A stretch of DNA of 64,000 bases from positions 1 to 64,000 of the forward strand of contig NZ_FPIR01000009.1 in NCBI RefSeq assembly GCF_900119155.1, in the 5' to 3' direction. The notes beneath the pieces were generated by a model. It did not search any database. It worked only from the letters and a program-made list of their open reading frames with translations, and was not told the origin of the DNA. Shown piece after piece: positions 50,745 through 59,285 of the stretch; within the stretch, counting starts at the first letter, position 1; each line of letters starts with the position of its first letter. Both the position numbers and the translations under genes were made by a program. The stretch is from Ruminococcus sp. YE71. GTDB taxonomy: Bacteria; Bacillota; Clostridia; Oscillospirales; Ruminococcaceae.

Positions 50745-52486
50745 GCGTTCTGCCCTGCTATGTGCCAGCTTTCCGCCTGCTCACGCTGACTTATGAATCT
50801 CGAATAGATACCGTCCTGCGCTGCAAGCTGACTGTGAGTTCCCCGCTGAACGATGTGACCGCCGTCAAGCACAAGTATCTGATCTGCGCGGCGGACGGTT
50901 TTCAGCCTGTGGGCTATCATGATGATGGTCTTGTCCTTCATCAGCGCTTCGATCGCTGCTTGCAGCCTGTCTTCGTTTTCGGGATCAACGTTGGCGGTGG
51001 CTTCGTCAAGTATGATGATCGGGGAGTCTTTGAGTATCGCTCTTGCAATGGAAAGCCGCTGACGTTCGCCGCCCGAAAGGGACGAGCCGCCCTCCTCAAG
51101 CACCGTGTCGTAGCCGTTCGGCAGCTGCATGATGAAATCGTGACAGCAAGCCTTTTTTGCGGCTTCGACTACCTGTTCATGAGTGGCATTCGGGAAGCCG
51201 AACTTGATGTTGTTCTCCACCGTGTCGCTGAAAAGATACACATTCTGGAACACCATGCTGATATTCCTCATCAGGCTGTCGAGGGTGAACTCGCGGACAT
51301 CGTTTCCGCCTATGGTCACTTTGCCGCTGTTCACGTCCCAGAAACGGGCGATGAGACTGCACATGGTCGTCTTTCCCGAGCCTGACGGACCGACTATGGC
51401 AGTTGTGGTCTTTTCTTTTATCTCAAAGGATATATTGTCAAGTATTTTTCTTTCACCGTAGGAGAAATCCACATTTTTAAAGGATATGTCATGGTTTTCG
51501 AGGGATATGTCTTTACCGCCCTCGTCCATAACGGGAACATTGTCTGTCTCGTTCGCCTTGTCGATCGAGCTTTCGGCGATACGAAGGGTTGCAATGCTGA
51601 TGCCTGCGCTTTTCATCTGCTCGAACACCATAAACGACGCCACGAACATCATCACCGCATTGGCAAGCTCCATCGAGCCGTTCAGATAAAGCGCCGCCGT
51701 CACGATCATGATGATAACCGCAAACAGGTTCAGCACTATCTGCTGGAATATCTGATAAGGGGTCATCTGCTTTTCGATGGCAAGGTTTTTGTCACAGCTC
51801 TGCTCAATTGCGGAATTTACCGCACTTGACGAGCTTTCGCCGAGGTGAAAGCTCTTGATGACGCTGATGCCCTGCACCGCTTCAAGCACCTTCTCAACGA
51901 GCGTTTCCTGTGCACGCTGTCTTTCGGGAGCGCCTTTGCGAGAGCGCTTTTCCTGCAAGGAGGTCGTCCAGATGAACGCCGCCATGCCGATGAAAACGAT
52001 GATGCCGATACGCCAGTCAAATAACAGAACCGACAGCGCGAACACCACCGAGTTGATGAACCCTCCCAGCACCGTCACAAGCACAACGGGTGCCGTATTT
52101 TCAACGTCTGTGAGAGTTGTGGTGGTTATCGCCGTCATCTGCCCTAGATTGTTCTTGTTGAAATAACCCATCGGGACAGTCCTCAGCTTGTTGCCGATGG
52201 AAATACGCTTGTTCGCCACCATGAAATAGCCTGCGTGGACACGCTGTAACTGCGAGTAGGTGTTGAGGATTATCCGCCCGATAACGCTTGCAGCCATAAT
52301 GCCGAATGCGTACAATGCGTTTATTTTCGACTTGTCCCCGCCCGTCAGTGTTTTGAGTATCACAAACACCGCCGCAAACTGCAACGCGTAAAATATCGAG
52401 TGCAGAAGTGCCAGCACTATCGAAGTCTTAATATTTTTCTGTTTGTTTCCTGCGAAATCCCATATCTTTCTGAACGCGCTTATCAT
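50741..52486 (-). CDS. ABC exporter, fused membrane and ATPase domains (subunit 2)
   Basis: 581 residues. A six-helix type I exporter domain (about 1-320) precedes an ATPase domain with Walker A GPSGSGKTT, Q-loop VFQNVYLF, signature LSGGERQRLS, Walker B IIILDEATANVD and IMIAHRLKT. The ATG at 52486 overlaps the stop of the partner gene and follows GGAGGTG. Probably a heterodimer with the adjacent exporter half, resembling IrtAB/YbtPQ-type or multidrug exporters. Confidence 0.9.
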   Translation of the reverse strand: MISAFRKIWDFAGNKQKNIKTSIVLALLHSIFYALQFAAVFVILKTLTGGDKSKINALYAFGIMAASVIGRIILNTYSQLQRVHAGYFMVANKRISIGNKLRTVPMGYFNKNNLGQMTAITTTTLTDVENTAPVVLVTVLGGFINSVVFALSVLLFDWRIGIIVFIGMAAFIWTTSLQEKRSRKGAPERQRAQETLVEKVLEAVQGISVIKSFHLGESSSSAVNSAIEQSCDKNLAIEKQMTPYQIFQQIVLNLFAVIIMIVTAALYLNGSMELANAVMMFVASFMVFEQMKSAGISIATLRIAESSIDKANETDNVPVMDEGGKDISLENHDISFKNVDFSYGERKILDNISFEIKEKTTTAIVGPSGSGKTTMCSLIARFWDVNSGKVTIGGNDVREFTLDSLMRNISMVFQNVYLFSDTVENNIKFGFPNATHEQVVEAAKKACCHDFIMQLPNGYDTVLEEGGSSLSGGERQRLSIARAILKDSPIIILDEATANVDPENEDRLQAAIEALMKDKTIIMIAHRLKTVRRADQILVLDGGHIVQRGTHSQLAAQDGIYSRFISQREQAESWHIAGQNA

Positions 52487-53523
52487 GATACCGCACCTCC
52501 CTTTGTACCAGTGTGCGCCTGCCACATACTGCGGTAAAGCTGTGAGCTGTCAAGCAACTTCTTATGAGTTCCGTGTGCGGCAACTGTTCCGTCATTCATG
52601 ACGATAATGTTATCCGCATCGGTAATGGTCGAAAGCCTGTGGGCGATGACTATGACCGTCTTACCCTGCACGAGCTTTGCAATAGCATTCTGGATAACAG
52701 CCTCGTTTTCGGGGTCGATATATGCTGTTGCTTCATCGAGTATGACGATCGGCGCATCTTTAAGCATAGCCCTTGCAATAGCGATACGCTGTCTTTCACC
52801 GCCCGAAAGATGTCCGCCTGCACTGCCGACGACTGTCTGATAGCCCTTGTCCAAACCTCTGATAAACTCGTCACAGCCTGCGGCTTTTGCGGCGGCAGTC
52901 ACTTCTTCATCGGTCGCACCCGACCTGCCCTTGCGGATATTCTCCATAACAGTTTCATCGAACAGGAAATTGTTCTGCTCAACGTAGGCTATCCTCTCAG
53001 CCTGAACTTCAAGAGGAATATCACGGACATTACTGCTGCCGATCAGCAGTTCTCCATCGGTCACGTCCCAGAAGCCTGCAATGAGCTTTGCGACTGTCGA
53101 TTTGCCGCTACCCGAATGCCCGACAAGAGCTGTAACTTTGCCCTCGGGAATAGTCAGGCTGATATTTTTGAGAGCCTCTTTTTCGTTATCGTAGCTGAAA
53201 GTCACGTTTCTGAATTCTATCGAATTTCCGTTTATATCTGTTTTTTTATTTGTTCTGTTTATCTCGGAACTTGCAAGCACTTCATTTATCTGCCCCATGA
53301 CCGTGCCGACTCTTGCTATGTTGTCGGTATAATTCATTGCGGCTATCAGTGGTTCAAGCAGACCGAGTGAGAGAATTATCACCGTGACAAATGCGCTTGC
53401 TGTCAGACTTCCCGATGAATAGAACAGGAATCCAAAGGGCAGCACTGTCAGCAGAACGGAGGGAGTTATCGCATTGTATGCTGACATCGCCCATTGGGCG
53501 CTTTTCATCCAGCCGTAAAAAAA
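52483..53523 (-). CDS. ABC exporter subunit 1, C-terminal part after a frameshift
   Basis: Continues the gene at 53505-54230 after a 1-nt shift in a run of seven Ts (minus strand; 53517-53523). Adding one T gives FFYGWMKSAQW and a continuous exporter of about 580 residues. This part holds the last membrane helices and the ATPase domain: Walker A GHSGSGKST, signature LSGGERQRIA, Walker B VILDEATAYIDPE, and IVIAHRLST. As written, a separate start (ATG 53508) has no clear ribosome site. The homopolymer makes a sequencing error or phase variation plausible. Confidence 0.8.
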   Translation of the reverse strand, partial: FFYGWMKSAQWAMSAYNAITPSVLLTVLPFGFLFYSSGSLTASAFVTVIILSLGLLEPLIAAMNYTDNIARVGTVMGQINEVLASSEINRTNKKTDINGNSIEFRNVTFSYDNEKEALKNISLTIPEGKVTALVGHSGSGKSTVAKLIAGFWDVTDGELLIGSSNVRDIPLEVQAERIAYVEQNNFLFDETVMENIRKGRSGATDEEVTAAAKAAGCDEFIRGLDKGYQTVVGSAGGHLSGGERQRIAIARAMLKDAPIVILDEATAYIDPENEAVIQNAIAKLVQGKTVIVIAHRLSTITDADNIIVMNDGTVAAHGTHKKLLDSSQLYRSMWQAHTGTKGGAVS

Positions 53524-54230
53524 GCCGCATTTTCGTTGACAGCTGATTCGTATTTCTCATAGGAGTTTTTGCTTTGGCTGAATGCCTTTATGACCTCGAT
53601 ACCGCCCATATACTCAACGATAGCGTTTGTCATTTTGCCGCCTATCTCCACCGACTTGCCGTAATTCTCGCCGTAGCTTTTCATGGTGGTGCTCATGACA
53701 GCCATGCCGACAGGGATGGTTATCAGCGAAAGAAGCGCCAGCCGCCAGTCGAGCGTGAACAGATATATCAGCATCAGCACGGGTGCAAGCACGTTTGCTG
53801 TCATTTCGGGGAGCAGGTGCGCCAGCGGAACTTCGATGCCTTCGACCCTGTCAACGATAACGTCCTTGTAGTATCCCGACGGCGATTCAAGTATCGTTCC
53901 CATCGGCATACGGGTCAGCTTGGCGATCAGCTTCTGACGTATCTCTTTCATCGTGAGATAAGTTGCCGTATGTGATACGCTCGTTGAGATACCGTTGAAT
54001 ATCCCTTTTGCGATATATCCTGCCGCCGCGGCTATACACCATACCGCAAAGAAAGACATATCTTTTTCCTCATGTCCTATCATAGCCGTCACCATTTTCG
54101 CAACTGCGAAATACGGCACCATTCCGCACACTACCGATATAACGGCAAGTATTACCGAACATACATATTTGCTTTTGTGTGCGCCTGCATACTGCATTAT
54201 CATGGCAAACGGCGATCGTTTCTTTTCCAA
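53505..54230 (-). CDS. ABC exporter subunit 1, N-terminal part (frameshifted at its end)
   Basis: 241 residues covering the first four or so helices of a type I exporter domain (MEKKRSPFAMIMQYAG onward; EIRQKLIAKLTRMPMG and VIVDRVEGIEVPLAH are typical coupling regions). It ends abnormally as AAFFTAG because of the T-run at 53517-53523. With the downstream part it forms one full-length exporter half. First exporter gene after the TetR regulator. Confidence 0.8.
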   Translation of the reverse strand: MEKKRSPFAMIMQYAGAHKSKYVCSVILAVISVVCGMVPYFAVAKMVTAMIGHEEKDMSFFAVWCIAAAAGYIAKGIFNGISTSVSHTATYLTMKEIRQKLIAKLTRMPMGTILESPSGYYKDVIVDRVEGIEVPLAHLLPEMTANVLAPVLMLIYLFTLDWRLALLSLITIPVGMAVMSTTMKSYGENYGKSVEIGGKMTNAIVEYMGGIEVIKAFSQSKNSYEKYESAVNENAAFFTAG

Positions 54231-54246
54231 TCAAAACACCTCTCAA

Positions 54247-54268
54247 ATAGTTAGATACGGCTAACTAT
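54247..54268 (-). promoter_or_regulatory. Palindromic operator upstream of the exporter operon
   Basis: Perfect 8-bp inverted repeat ATAGTTAG-N6-CTAACTAT just before the exporter start (54230). No classic promoter is clear here. It differs from the site upstream of tetR, so it could bind another regulator. Confidence 0.55.
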
Positions 54269-54279
54269 ATTTCATTTTA

Positions 54280-54312
54280 ACAGGCAATGCCCGAAAGCAC
54301 TGCCTGTTTGTT
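54280..54312 (-). terminator. Hairpin after the tetR-type gene
   Basis: Arms built of CAGGCA/TGCCTG and TGC/GCA around a small loop; the downstream T-run is weak on the minus strand. It probably lowers readthrough from the regulator into the exporter genes. Confidence 0.55.
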
Positions 54313-54943
54313 ACGGATTGAACAGCTTATCCCAGCCGTGGGAGAAAAAGTCCTGAAGCTGAGATATATGCACCCCTGCTTCGGCTTTGCTCATATCGTG
54401 GCGTATCACCTCGAAAAAACCGTACATATACGAGCTGCACAAAAGATGGATCAGCCGTGTTCCCGCACGCCCCGAGGTTATCACATCGTTGCCTGTATCC
54501 TCGATATATTTCAGGGTATACTTTTCATCAAGCTCGGCGATATCCTCGACGAAATCCGCATATCTCGTACCCTCGGAGCAGCAGATAAGCAGCTTGAATT
54601 CGTCATGCTTGCGATACATAAGGTCAATTATTTCCTGCATATATCCCTTATGCTCACGGTCGAACTCCTCGTCATGGAAAAGCTCCCTCTGTTCCTCTAC
54701 GGGACGCTGACTGTATGCCTGCATATGCTTCTCGAAATAATCTTTCAGTTCGACAGCCGATCCCTCGACCAGCGCACAGAAAAGCCCCTCCTTGTCCTCG
54801 TACCGAGTATAGATCGAACGAGGGGTAGTCCCTGCATTTTCGGCGATAGTACGCATCGAAGCGCCGTTATAACCGTTCGCAAGAAATTCCTGCATAGCAC
54901 ATTCAAGCAGCTTTTCGGTAACGCCCTCAACTCTGTTAGCCAT
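54311..54943 (-). CDS. TetR-family transcriptional regulator
   Basis: 210 residues. The N-terminal helix-turn-helix (ASMRTIAENAGTTPRSIYTRYEDKEGL, about 28-52) is classic TetR; the helical C-terminal domain binds an unknown ligand. The ATG at 54943 is chosen because GGGAGGTG precedes it. A long palindrome overlies its own promoter, so autorepression is likely. It probably also controls the exporter/importer genes downstream on the same strand. Confidence 0.9.
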   Translation of the reverse strand: MANRVEGVTEKLLECAMQEFLANGYNGASMRTIAENAGTTPRSIYTRYEDKEGLFCALVEGSAVELKDYFEKHMQAYSQRPVEEQRELFHDEEFDREHKGYMQEIIDLMYRKHDEFKLLICCSEGTRYADFVEDIAELDEKYTLKYIEDTGNDVITSGRAGTRLIHLLCSSYMYGFFEVIRHDMSKAEAGVHISQLQDFFSHGWDKLFNP

Positions 54944-54955
54944 AATACACCTCCC

Positions 54956-55017
54956 ATATTTGCAACAGCGTTGCACAACACTGTTGCAAATATATCATAT
55001 TATTTCCGATTTGTCAA
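54956..55017 (-). promoter_or_regulatory. tetR promoter with 13-bp-arm palindromic operator
   Basis: On the minus strand TTGACA (55012-55017), 17-nt spacer, TATATT (54989-54994). A perfect inverted repeat with arms ATATTTGCAACAG/CTGTTGCAAATAT and a 12-nt centre (54956-54993) begins at the -10, ideal for blocking RNA polymerase. Confidence 0.8.
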
Positions 55018-55428
55018 TACCTGTAAAGTATTTTTTTCGATTTCCTATAATAAATCGAAATAAGACAGACAGAAAATTATACGTTTTATATCATGCTGCC
55101 CATTCTCCGCGTAAAGTCACGCCCTCTCGCACATGAGTGCCTTTTCACTGACATATCGGGATCGTTCTTGATGACGGCGATTTCGGAAAGTGGCTTTCTC
55201 GCGGAAATTGTGTTCTATATGGAGGTTAATTATGGAACAGACAGATAATATGGAAAAGATAGAATTTGCTCAAAAATAGCTTTGCGAGTTTCGTATCAGC
55301 ATGGTGCTGTTTTTGAAAAGTTTTTCAATACTAAATATGGGTATCTTGAAGTCAGGTATCGCGTCAGTCCGAAAAAGCGTACACTTGTCCGAACAGCTGT
55401 GACCGTTCGGGCAAGACGGTGACAGCGC
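55018..55428. other. Intergenic stretch with a possible mini-ORF
   Basis: About 400 bp without a supported gene. A good ribosome site (TGGAGG) precedes ATG at 55232, but the frame stops after 15 codons at 55277. The following bases in other frames look vaguely coding (KYGYLEVRYRVSPKK) without a start, so a decayed small gene is possible. I recognise no family. Confidence 0.35.
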
Positions 55429-55464
55429 AAAAAAACTGCCGCTGTACTTATCACAGCGGCAGTT
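55429..55464 (-). terminator. Terminator after the ATC hydrolase-like gene
   Basis: Twelve-bp arms AACTGCCGCTGT and ACAGCGGCAGTT, followed by a run of Ts on the minus strand. Confidence 0.85.
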
Positions 55465-55511
55465 TCAGATGAATATGCCGATAACATTGTTTCGCGATGC
55501 GTCATTCTCCG

Positions 55512-56261
55512 TCATTTCAAGTCCGCAGGCTCGTCATTGTACAGGAAGCCATTCTTGTCTCTTTTGACGGGATATTTGTCGTACACTGCGCTCTCGTTGT
55601 TCACGATATAATTATCACAGCACCTGTATCCCCGCGATACGGTCTTCGGACGTATCGTATCGGCACGGAGGTGGGGCATACTGCCGTAGTCGCCGTTGCA
55701 CATCGCAGGCATGAGGAAAAGCAGATCGTGAGCCTTAGCAAAATCATATATCGGACAGCCGACGAGCACCGCACGAAGCCCTTCCTTCGGTCTCTTCTTC
55801 GGGTTTACGAGCAGCTTCCACGCGTTGTTCCACTCGCCCGAACGCACATGGCGGTTCATGGTATACTCAGCAAACGCCCCCACGAGAAAAGCGGCGATAT
55901 CCAGCAGCTTCTGGTTCTGCACCGAGAACCAGCGCGGGAATGTCTTTATATCCTGCCCGAAGAACACACGATCGACCGTGAGCTTGAATTCGCCGACCGA
56001 TTCTTTGACAGGGAGCGCTTCCCAGTAAGCAAAGCATATCAGCGAATCGTAAAGCTGCGAAGCCATCGGGTTTTTCTTTCCGCCGATATAGGGCAGGTCG
56101 GTCAGATAGCTTTCGTAGACCGACACGGCTTTATTCCATATCGCTTGCTGTTCTTCCCTTCCATACCTTTCGGCAAGCCGCTCTCTGAGCTTCTTTTCGG
56201 CACGCCTGCTGTAACTGATGTGTTTTTTTCGGTCGATATTAAGTTTTCCTGATCTCAGCAT
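55512..56261 (-). CDS. L-2-amino-thiazoline-4-carboxylic acid hydrolase-like protein
   Basis: 249 residues. A conserved core near the C-terminal third (VLVGCPIYDFAKAHDLLFLMPAMCN split by short gaps) with two Cys fits the ATC hydrolase family, in which a Cys opens the thiazoline ring on the way to L-cysteine. No signal peptide or membrane helix. GAGGGG precedes the ATG. The real substrate in gut bacteria is unproven; family assignment rests on motif memory. Confidence 0.7.
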   Translation of the reverse strand: MLRSGKLNIDRKKHISYSRRAEKKLRERLAERYGREEQQAIWNKAVSVYESYLTDLPYIGGKKNPMASQLYDSLICFAYWEALPVKESVGEFKLTVDRVFFGQDIKTFPRWFSVQNQKLLDIAAFLVGAFAEYTMNRHVRSGEWNNAWKLLVNPKKRPKEGLRAVLVGCPIYDFAKAHDLLFLMPAMCNGDYGSMPHLRADTIRPKTVSRGYRCCDNYIVNNESAVYDKYPVKRDKNGFLYNDEPADLK

Positions 56262-56430
56262 ATTTTCCCCTCACTTATTGAATTGATGAGCACGTTTTTG
56301 TGCAGGACGTATATTCCTCGGTCTCAACAAGCTCTCCGAGCCCCGAATCATCTTCATTTTCCGATAAATTGACAAAGCCGCAGTCATGGACAGATCATCA
56401 ACTCCCTGTTTATCAGAACCTTCCTGTTCC

Positions 56431-56459
56431 ATTATATCATATTCCGTGCGGTTTTTCAA
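56431..56459 (-). promoter_or_regulatory. Promoter of the ATC hydrolase-like gene
   Basis: On the minus strand TTGAAA (56454-56459), 17-nt spacer, TATAAT (56431-56436), leaving a long 5' UTR of about 160 nt with no recognised element. Confidence 0.7.
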
Positions 56460-56515
56460 TCATTTATCCCGAAAACGTGAACATGATAAACTTTTATGCA
56501 GCTATCGGCAAAACA

Positions 56516-56551
56516 AACAGGCAGATACTTCAAATGAGGTATCTGCCTGTT
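56516..56551. terminator. Terminator after the MATE-kinase fusion gene
   Basis: Thirteen-bp arms AACAGGCAGATAC and GTATCTGCCTGTT; the minus-strand side continues TGTTTTG. Confidence 0.8.
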
Positions 56552-56558
56552 TCGGTTA

Positions 56559-58553
56559 TTATGCCGTTTCGCCCGCTGCCGAATTTTTACTGAGATACAG
56601 CGAGGTGATCGTCTTGGTGCACTCTGCGATGCCGATGCGTCCGCTGTCAAGGCAGAGATCGTAATTATCGCTCGAACCCCACTTGCTGCCCGTGTACAGC
56701 TCGTAATAGGCTTTTCTGACCTTGTCCTTGTCGGCGAGGCGTTTTGAGGGCTCCGCCTCGCGCTGACCGTATTCGTTCACGATACGCTCGGCACGCTTTT
56801 CGTCGGAAGCGTGAACGAACACTGTCAGGCAGTCGGCGCTGCCGCGGAGGATATGGTCGGCACACCGCCCGACGATGACGCAGGCGCCCTTTTCGGCAAG
56901 ACCTGTGATGACCTTTTTCTGCGCGAACCACATCTTGTCGGTCATCGCGCCCTCGGTGCTGTCGTAGAGGTTCATGACCGAAACGCTCTCGTCCTTCGAG
57001 GCGACATACTCCTTCGCAAGACCGCTCTCCTCGGCTATCCTCCCGATCATCTCGCCGTCATAGCAGGGTATGCCCAACGCTTCCGCCACCTGCCTGCCGA
57101 TCGTGCGGCCGCCGCTGCCGAACTCACGGCTGATGGTGATGATACGGCTGCCGATGACTGCCGACGGGGTCGCGGTCTCGGCTGTGAACTCTCTGAAGAT
57201 CGACCTCTTGAACTGTTCATACATGAATGCCGCAAGGACGCAGGCGGCGGTGTCGGTGACAGCCTGCACCCACATCAGACCCCTCACGCCGAACATAGCG
57301 TCGAAGATGATCGTCAGCGCCGTGAAGATCACGCCGAGTCTCAGCACCGCAAGCAGCAGCGAGGTCTTCCACCTGCCGACCGCCTGAAAGATCGAGTTGT
57401 ACATATTGAACAGGCTCATGCCGATCACGCACCATGACCAGCAGCGGATGAAATCGCCGCCAACGCGGACGGTCTCGTCATGGTCGATGAACATTCTTAC
57501 GATGGTCTCGGGCATAAGATGAACCACTGCGAGGAACCCCACCGAGAAGATCATGAGGATGATGAACGACAGCCTGCAAACCTCATGGACGCGCCTGTGG
57601 TTCTTCGCGCCGTAGCTGTACCCGATAAGCGGCATAACGCCCTGCGCGATGCCGATGCTGATATGCGGGGCGATCGTTCCGCATTTCGACGCAACGCCGT
57701 AAGCCGCCGAGAGGATATTACCGCCCTCGTGCGCAAGCAGCTTACCGTTCAGCAGCGAGATGGAGAAGCACACCAGCAGAACAGAAAGCGCCGCAGGAAG
57801 TCCCACCGAGACCGTCCCCCACGCGACCTTTTTCTCCATCGAGAAATGCTTCGGGGCGATGGTGAGGACGGTGGTTTGGCGGATCTTCGCAAGTATCGCA
57901 AGAAAATACACGGCGGAGATGGTGTTCGAGATCATCGTGGCACACGCCGCACCTGCAACGTCCATGCGGAAATGAAAGATGAACACGGGGTCGAGGATGA
58001 TGTTCATGACGCCGCCGATCGTCAGCCCGATGCCAGCCTCTTTGGTCTTGCCGACCGCGCGGACGAGGTACCCGAGGCAAAGCCCCGCGACCGTCGGGAT
58101 GCCGCCGATGACGAACACCCACATGAGGTAGTCGGAGGTGTAGCCCAGCGTCTCCCGATCGGCGCCGAAAAAGGTCAGCACAGGCTTCATGAAAATGCCC
58201 AGCAGAACAGACAGCACAGCCGTGACCGCAAGGCTCCCCCAGAAGCCGAATGCGGATGCCTTCTTCGCGGTGTCCTTGTCGTTCTGACCGAGACTTCGTG
58301 CGATAACGCTGTTCGCACCGATGCCGAAAAGATTCGCAACGGCGGTCAGCAGCGTGTAGATCGGGAAGGTGATGGAAAGCGCGGCGATCTGGTTCGGGTC
58401 GCCGATACGCCCGATGAAGAAGGTGTCCGCAAGGCTGTAGAGGATGACGATCATCTGGCTGATGACCGTCGGCACCGCGAGCTTCGCGACTGCCTTGACG
58501 ACGGGCATCGTGGTGAACAATCCGCTGTTTACGGTTTTCGTTTCACTGCTCAT
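56559..58553 (-). CDS. MATE efflux transporter fused to a cytidylate-kinase-like domain
   Basis: 664 residues. Residues about 15-455 form a complete 12-helix MATE transporter (GIGANSVIARSLGQND, MPLIGYSYGAKNHRR). A short linker leads to a cytidylate-kinase-like domain (about 470-655) starting ITISREFGSGGRTIGRQ, a P-loop with GSGGRT, then CVIVGRCADHIL and YYELYTG. The kinase-like family occurs alone in Clostridia; here it is joined in frame to a drug/cation antiporter. It overlaps the MarR stop by 4 nt and is presumably repressed by that regulator. Confidence 0.9.
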   Translation of the reverse strand: MSSETKTVNSGLFTTMPVVKAVAKLAVPTVISQMIVILYSLADTFFIGRIGDPNQIAALSITFPIYTLLTAVANLFGIGANSVIARSLGQNDKDTAKKASAFGFWGSLAVTAVLSVLLGIFMKPVLTFFGADRETLGYTSDYLMWVFVIGGIPTVAGLCLGYLVRAVGKTKEAGIGLTIGGVMNIILDPVFIFHFRMDVAGAACATMISNTISAVYFLAILAKIRQTTVLTIAPKHFSMEKKVAWGTVSVGLPAALSVLLVCFSISLLNGKLLAHEGGNILSAAYGVASKCGTIAPHISIGIAQGVMPLIGYSYGAKNHRRVHEVCRLSFIILMIFSVGFLAVVHLMPETIVRMFIDHDETVRVGGDFIRCWSWCVIGMSLFNMYNSIFQAVGRWKTSLLLAVLRLGVIFTALTIIFDAMFGVRGLMWVQAVTDTAACVLAAFMYEQFKRSIFREFTAETATPSAVIGSRIITISREFGSGGRTIGRQVAEALGIPCYDGEMIGRIAEESGLAKEYVASKDESVSVMNLYDSTEGAMTDKMWFAQKKVITGLAEKGACVIVGRCADHILRGSADCLTVFVHASDEKRAERIVNEYGQREAEPSKRLADKDKVRKAYYELYTGSKWGSSDNYDLCLDSGRIGIAECTKTITSLYLSKNSAAGETA

Positions 58554-58990
58554 GACTTTCTCACCTCGTTCAGGTTTTCGAGCGCGATGCCGAGCAGCCG
58601 TGAAAACTCTGCCTGCTCGTCGGCGTTCATCCCCCTCAGCAGGGCTTTCTGGATGTCCAGCGCGATCTCTCTCAGCTTGTCCTCAAGCTGTCTGCCCTTC
58701 TCGGTGGGGATGAGGTGAGTTTTTCTTGCGTCGTCGGGGTCGGTGACCTTCGAGACGAGACCCTTGCTTTCGAGCCTTTCGATTATCCCCGCCACGGTCG
58801 ATTGCGACAGGTTGAGCCGTTCTTTCAGCTGCGAAGCGGTTATCTCGGGGTCGCGGAGCATCGCGATGAGAGCGTCGCTCTGCACCGAGGTCAGCCCGAT
58901 GTCCTCCATTTTCATGTTGCGGTAGTAGGTCACGGCGTTGCCGAGCTTGACGATCAGCGACGCGGTGATAAATTCCTTCTGATGTATCAT
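58550..58990 (-). CDS. MarR-family transcriptional regulator
   Basis: 146 residues. Winged helix with ITASQLKERLNLSQSTVAGIIERLESKGLV and the wing DPDDARKTHLIPTEKG. The ATG at 58990 is preferred because GGAGGGACAGT precedes it; a longer frame upstream runs through the operator and promoter. First gene of a two-gene operon with the MATE fusion (ATGA overlap). Likely a ligand-released repressor of both. Confidence 0.92.
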   Translation of the reverse strand: MIHQKEFITASLIVKLGNAVTYYRNMKMEDIGLTSVQSDALIAMLRDPEITASQLKERLNLSQSTVAGIIERLESKGLVSKVTDPDDARKTHLIPTEKGRQLEDKLREIALDIQKALLRGMNADEQAEFSRLLGIALENLNEVRKS

Positions 58991-59007
58991 ACTGTCCCTC
59001 CGAATAA

Positions 59008-59068
59008 ATATATCGTATACGATGTATCGCATACGATATATACTATCACCTGAAGTGTACCGTGTCAA
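59008..59068 (-). promoter_or_regulatory. MarR promoter and 34-bp palindromic operator
   Basis: On the minus strand TTGACA (59063-59068), 17-nt spacer, TAGTAT (59040-59045). The region 59008-59041 is a near-perfect inverted repeat: 16-bp arms beginning ATATATCGTAT, 15 of 16 matching, 2-nt centre. Each arm itself contains a TCGTATRCGA palindrome, so two dimers could bind. Confidence 0.8.
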
Positions 59069-59236
59069 GACGCGGCCGTCATTTTTGTCTTGTTCCACAA
59101 AACATCACGCAAGAAATGGTATAAATTGGTCGTTTTAACAATTGCTGTTTGGATATTGATCTGTTTCGGAAGGCGGCATGGGCAGCCATTCACCCATGGG
59201 AAATGTTATCGAAAAAGGAAAGTATCGGGCGCATTG

Positions 59237-59269
59237 AAAAAACGGCAGTCTCCGAAGAAACTGCCGTTT
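59237..59269 (-). terminator. Terminator after the LRR protein gene
   Basis: Ten-bp arms AAACGGCAGT and ACTGCCGTTT, followed by six Ts on the minus strand. The 59099-59236 stretch to its left has no supported gene. Confidence 0.85.
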
Positions 59270-59285
59270 ACCCGCTTCCGAAATA

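Noticed and set aside
55338-55425. Possible protein fragment KYGYLEVRYRVSPKK
   Set aside because: No start, no ribosome site and no recognised family; kept only as a note on the intergenic stretch.
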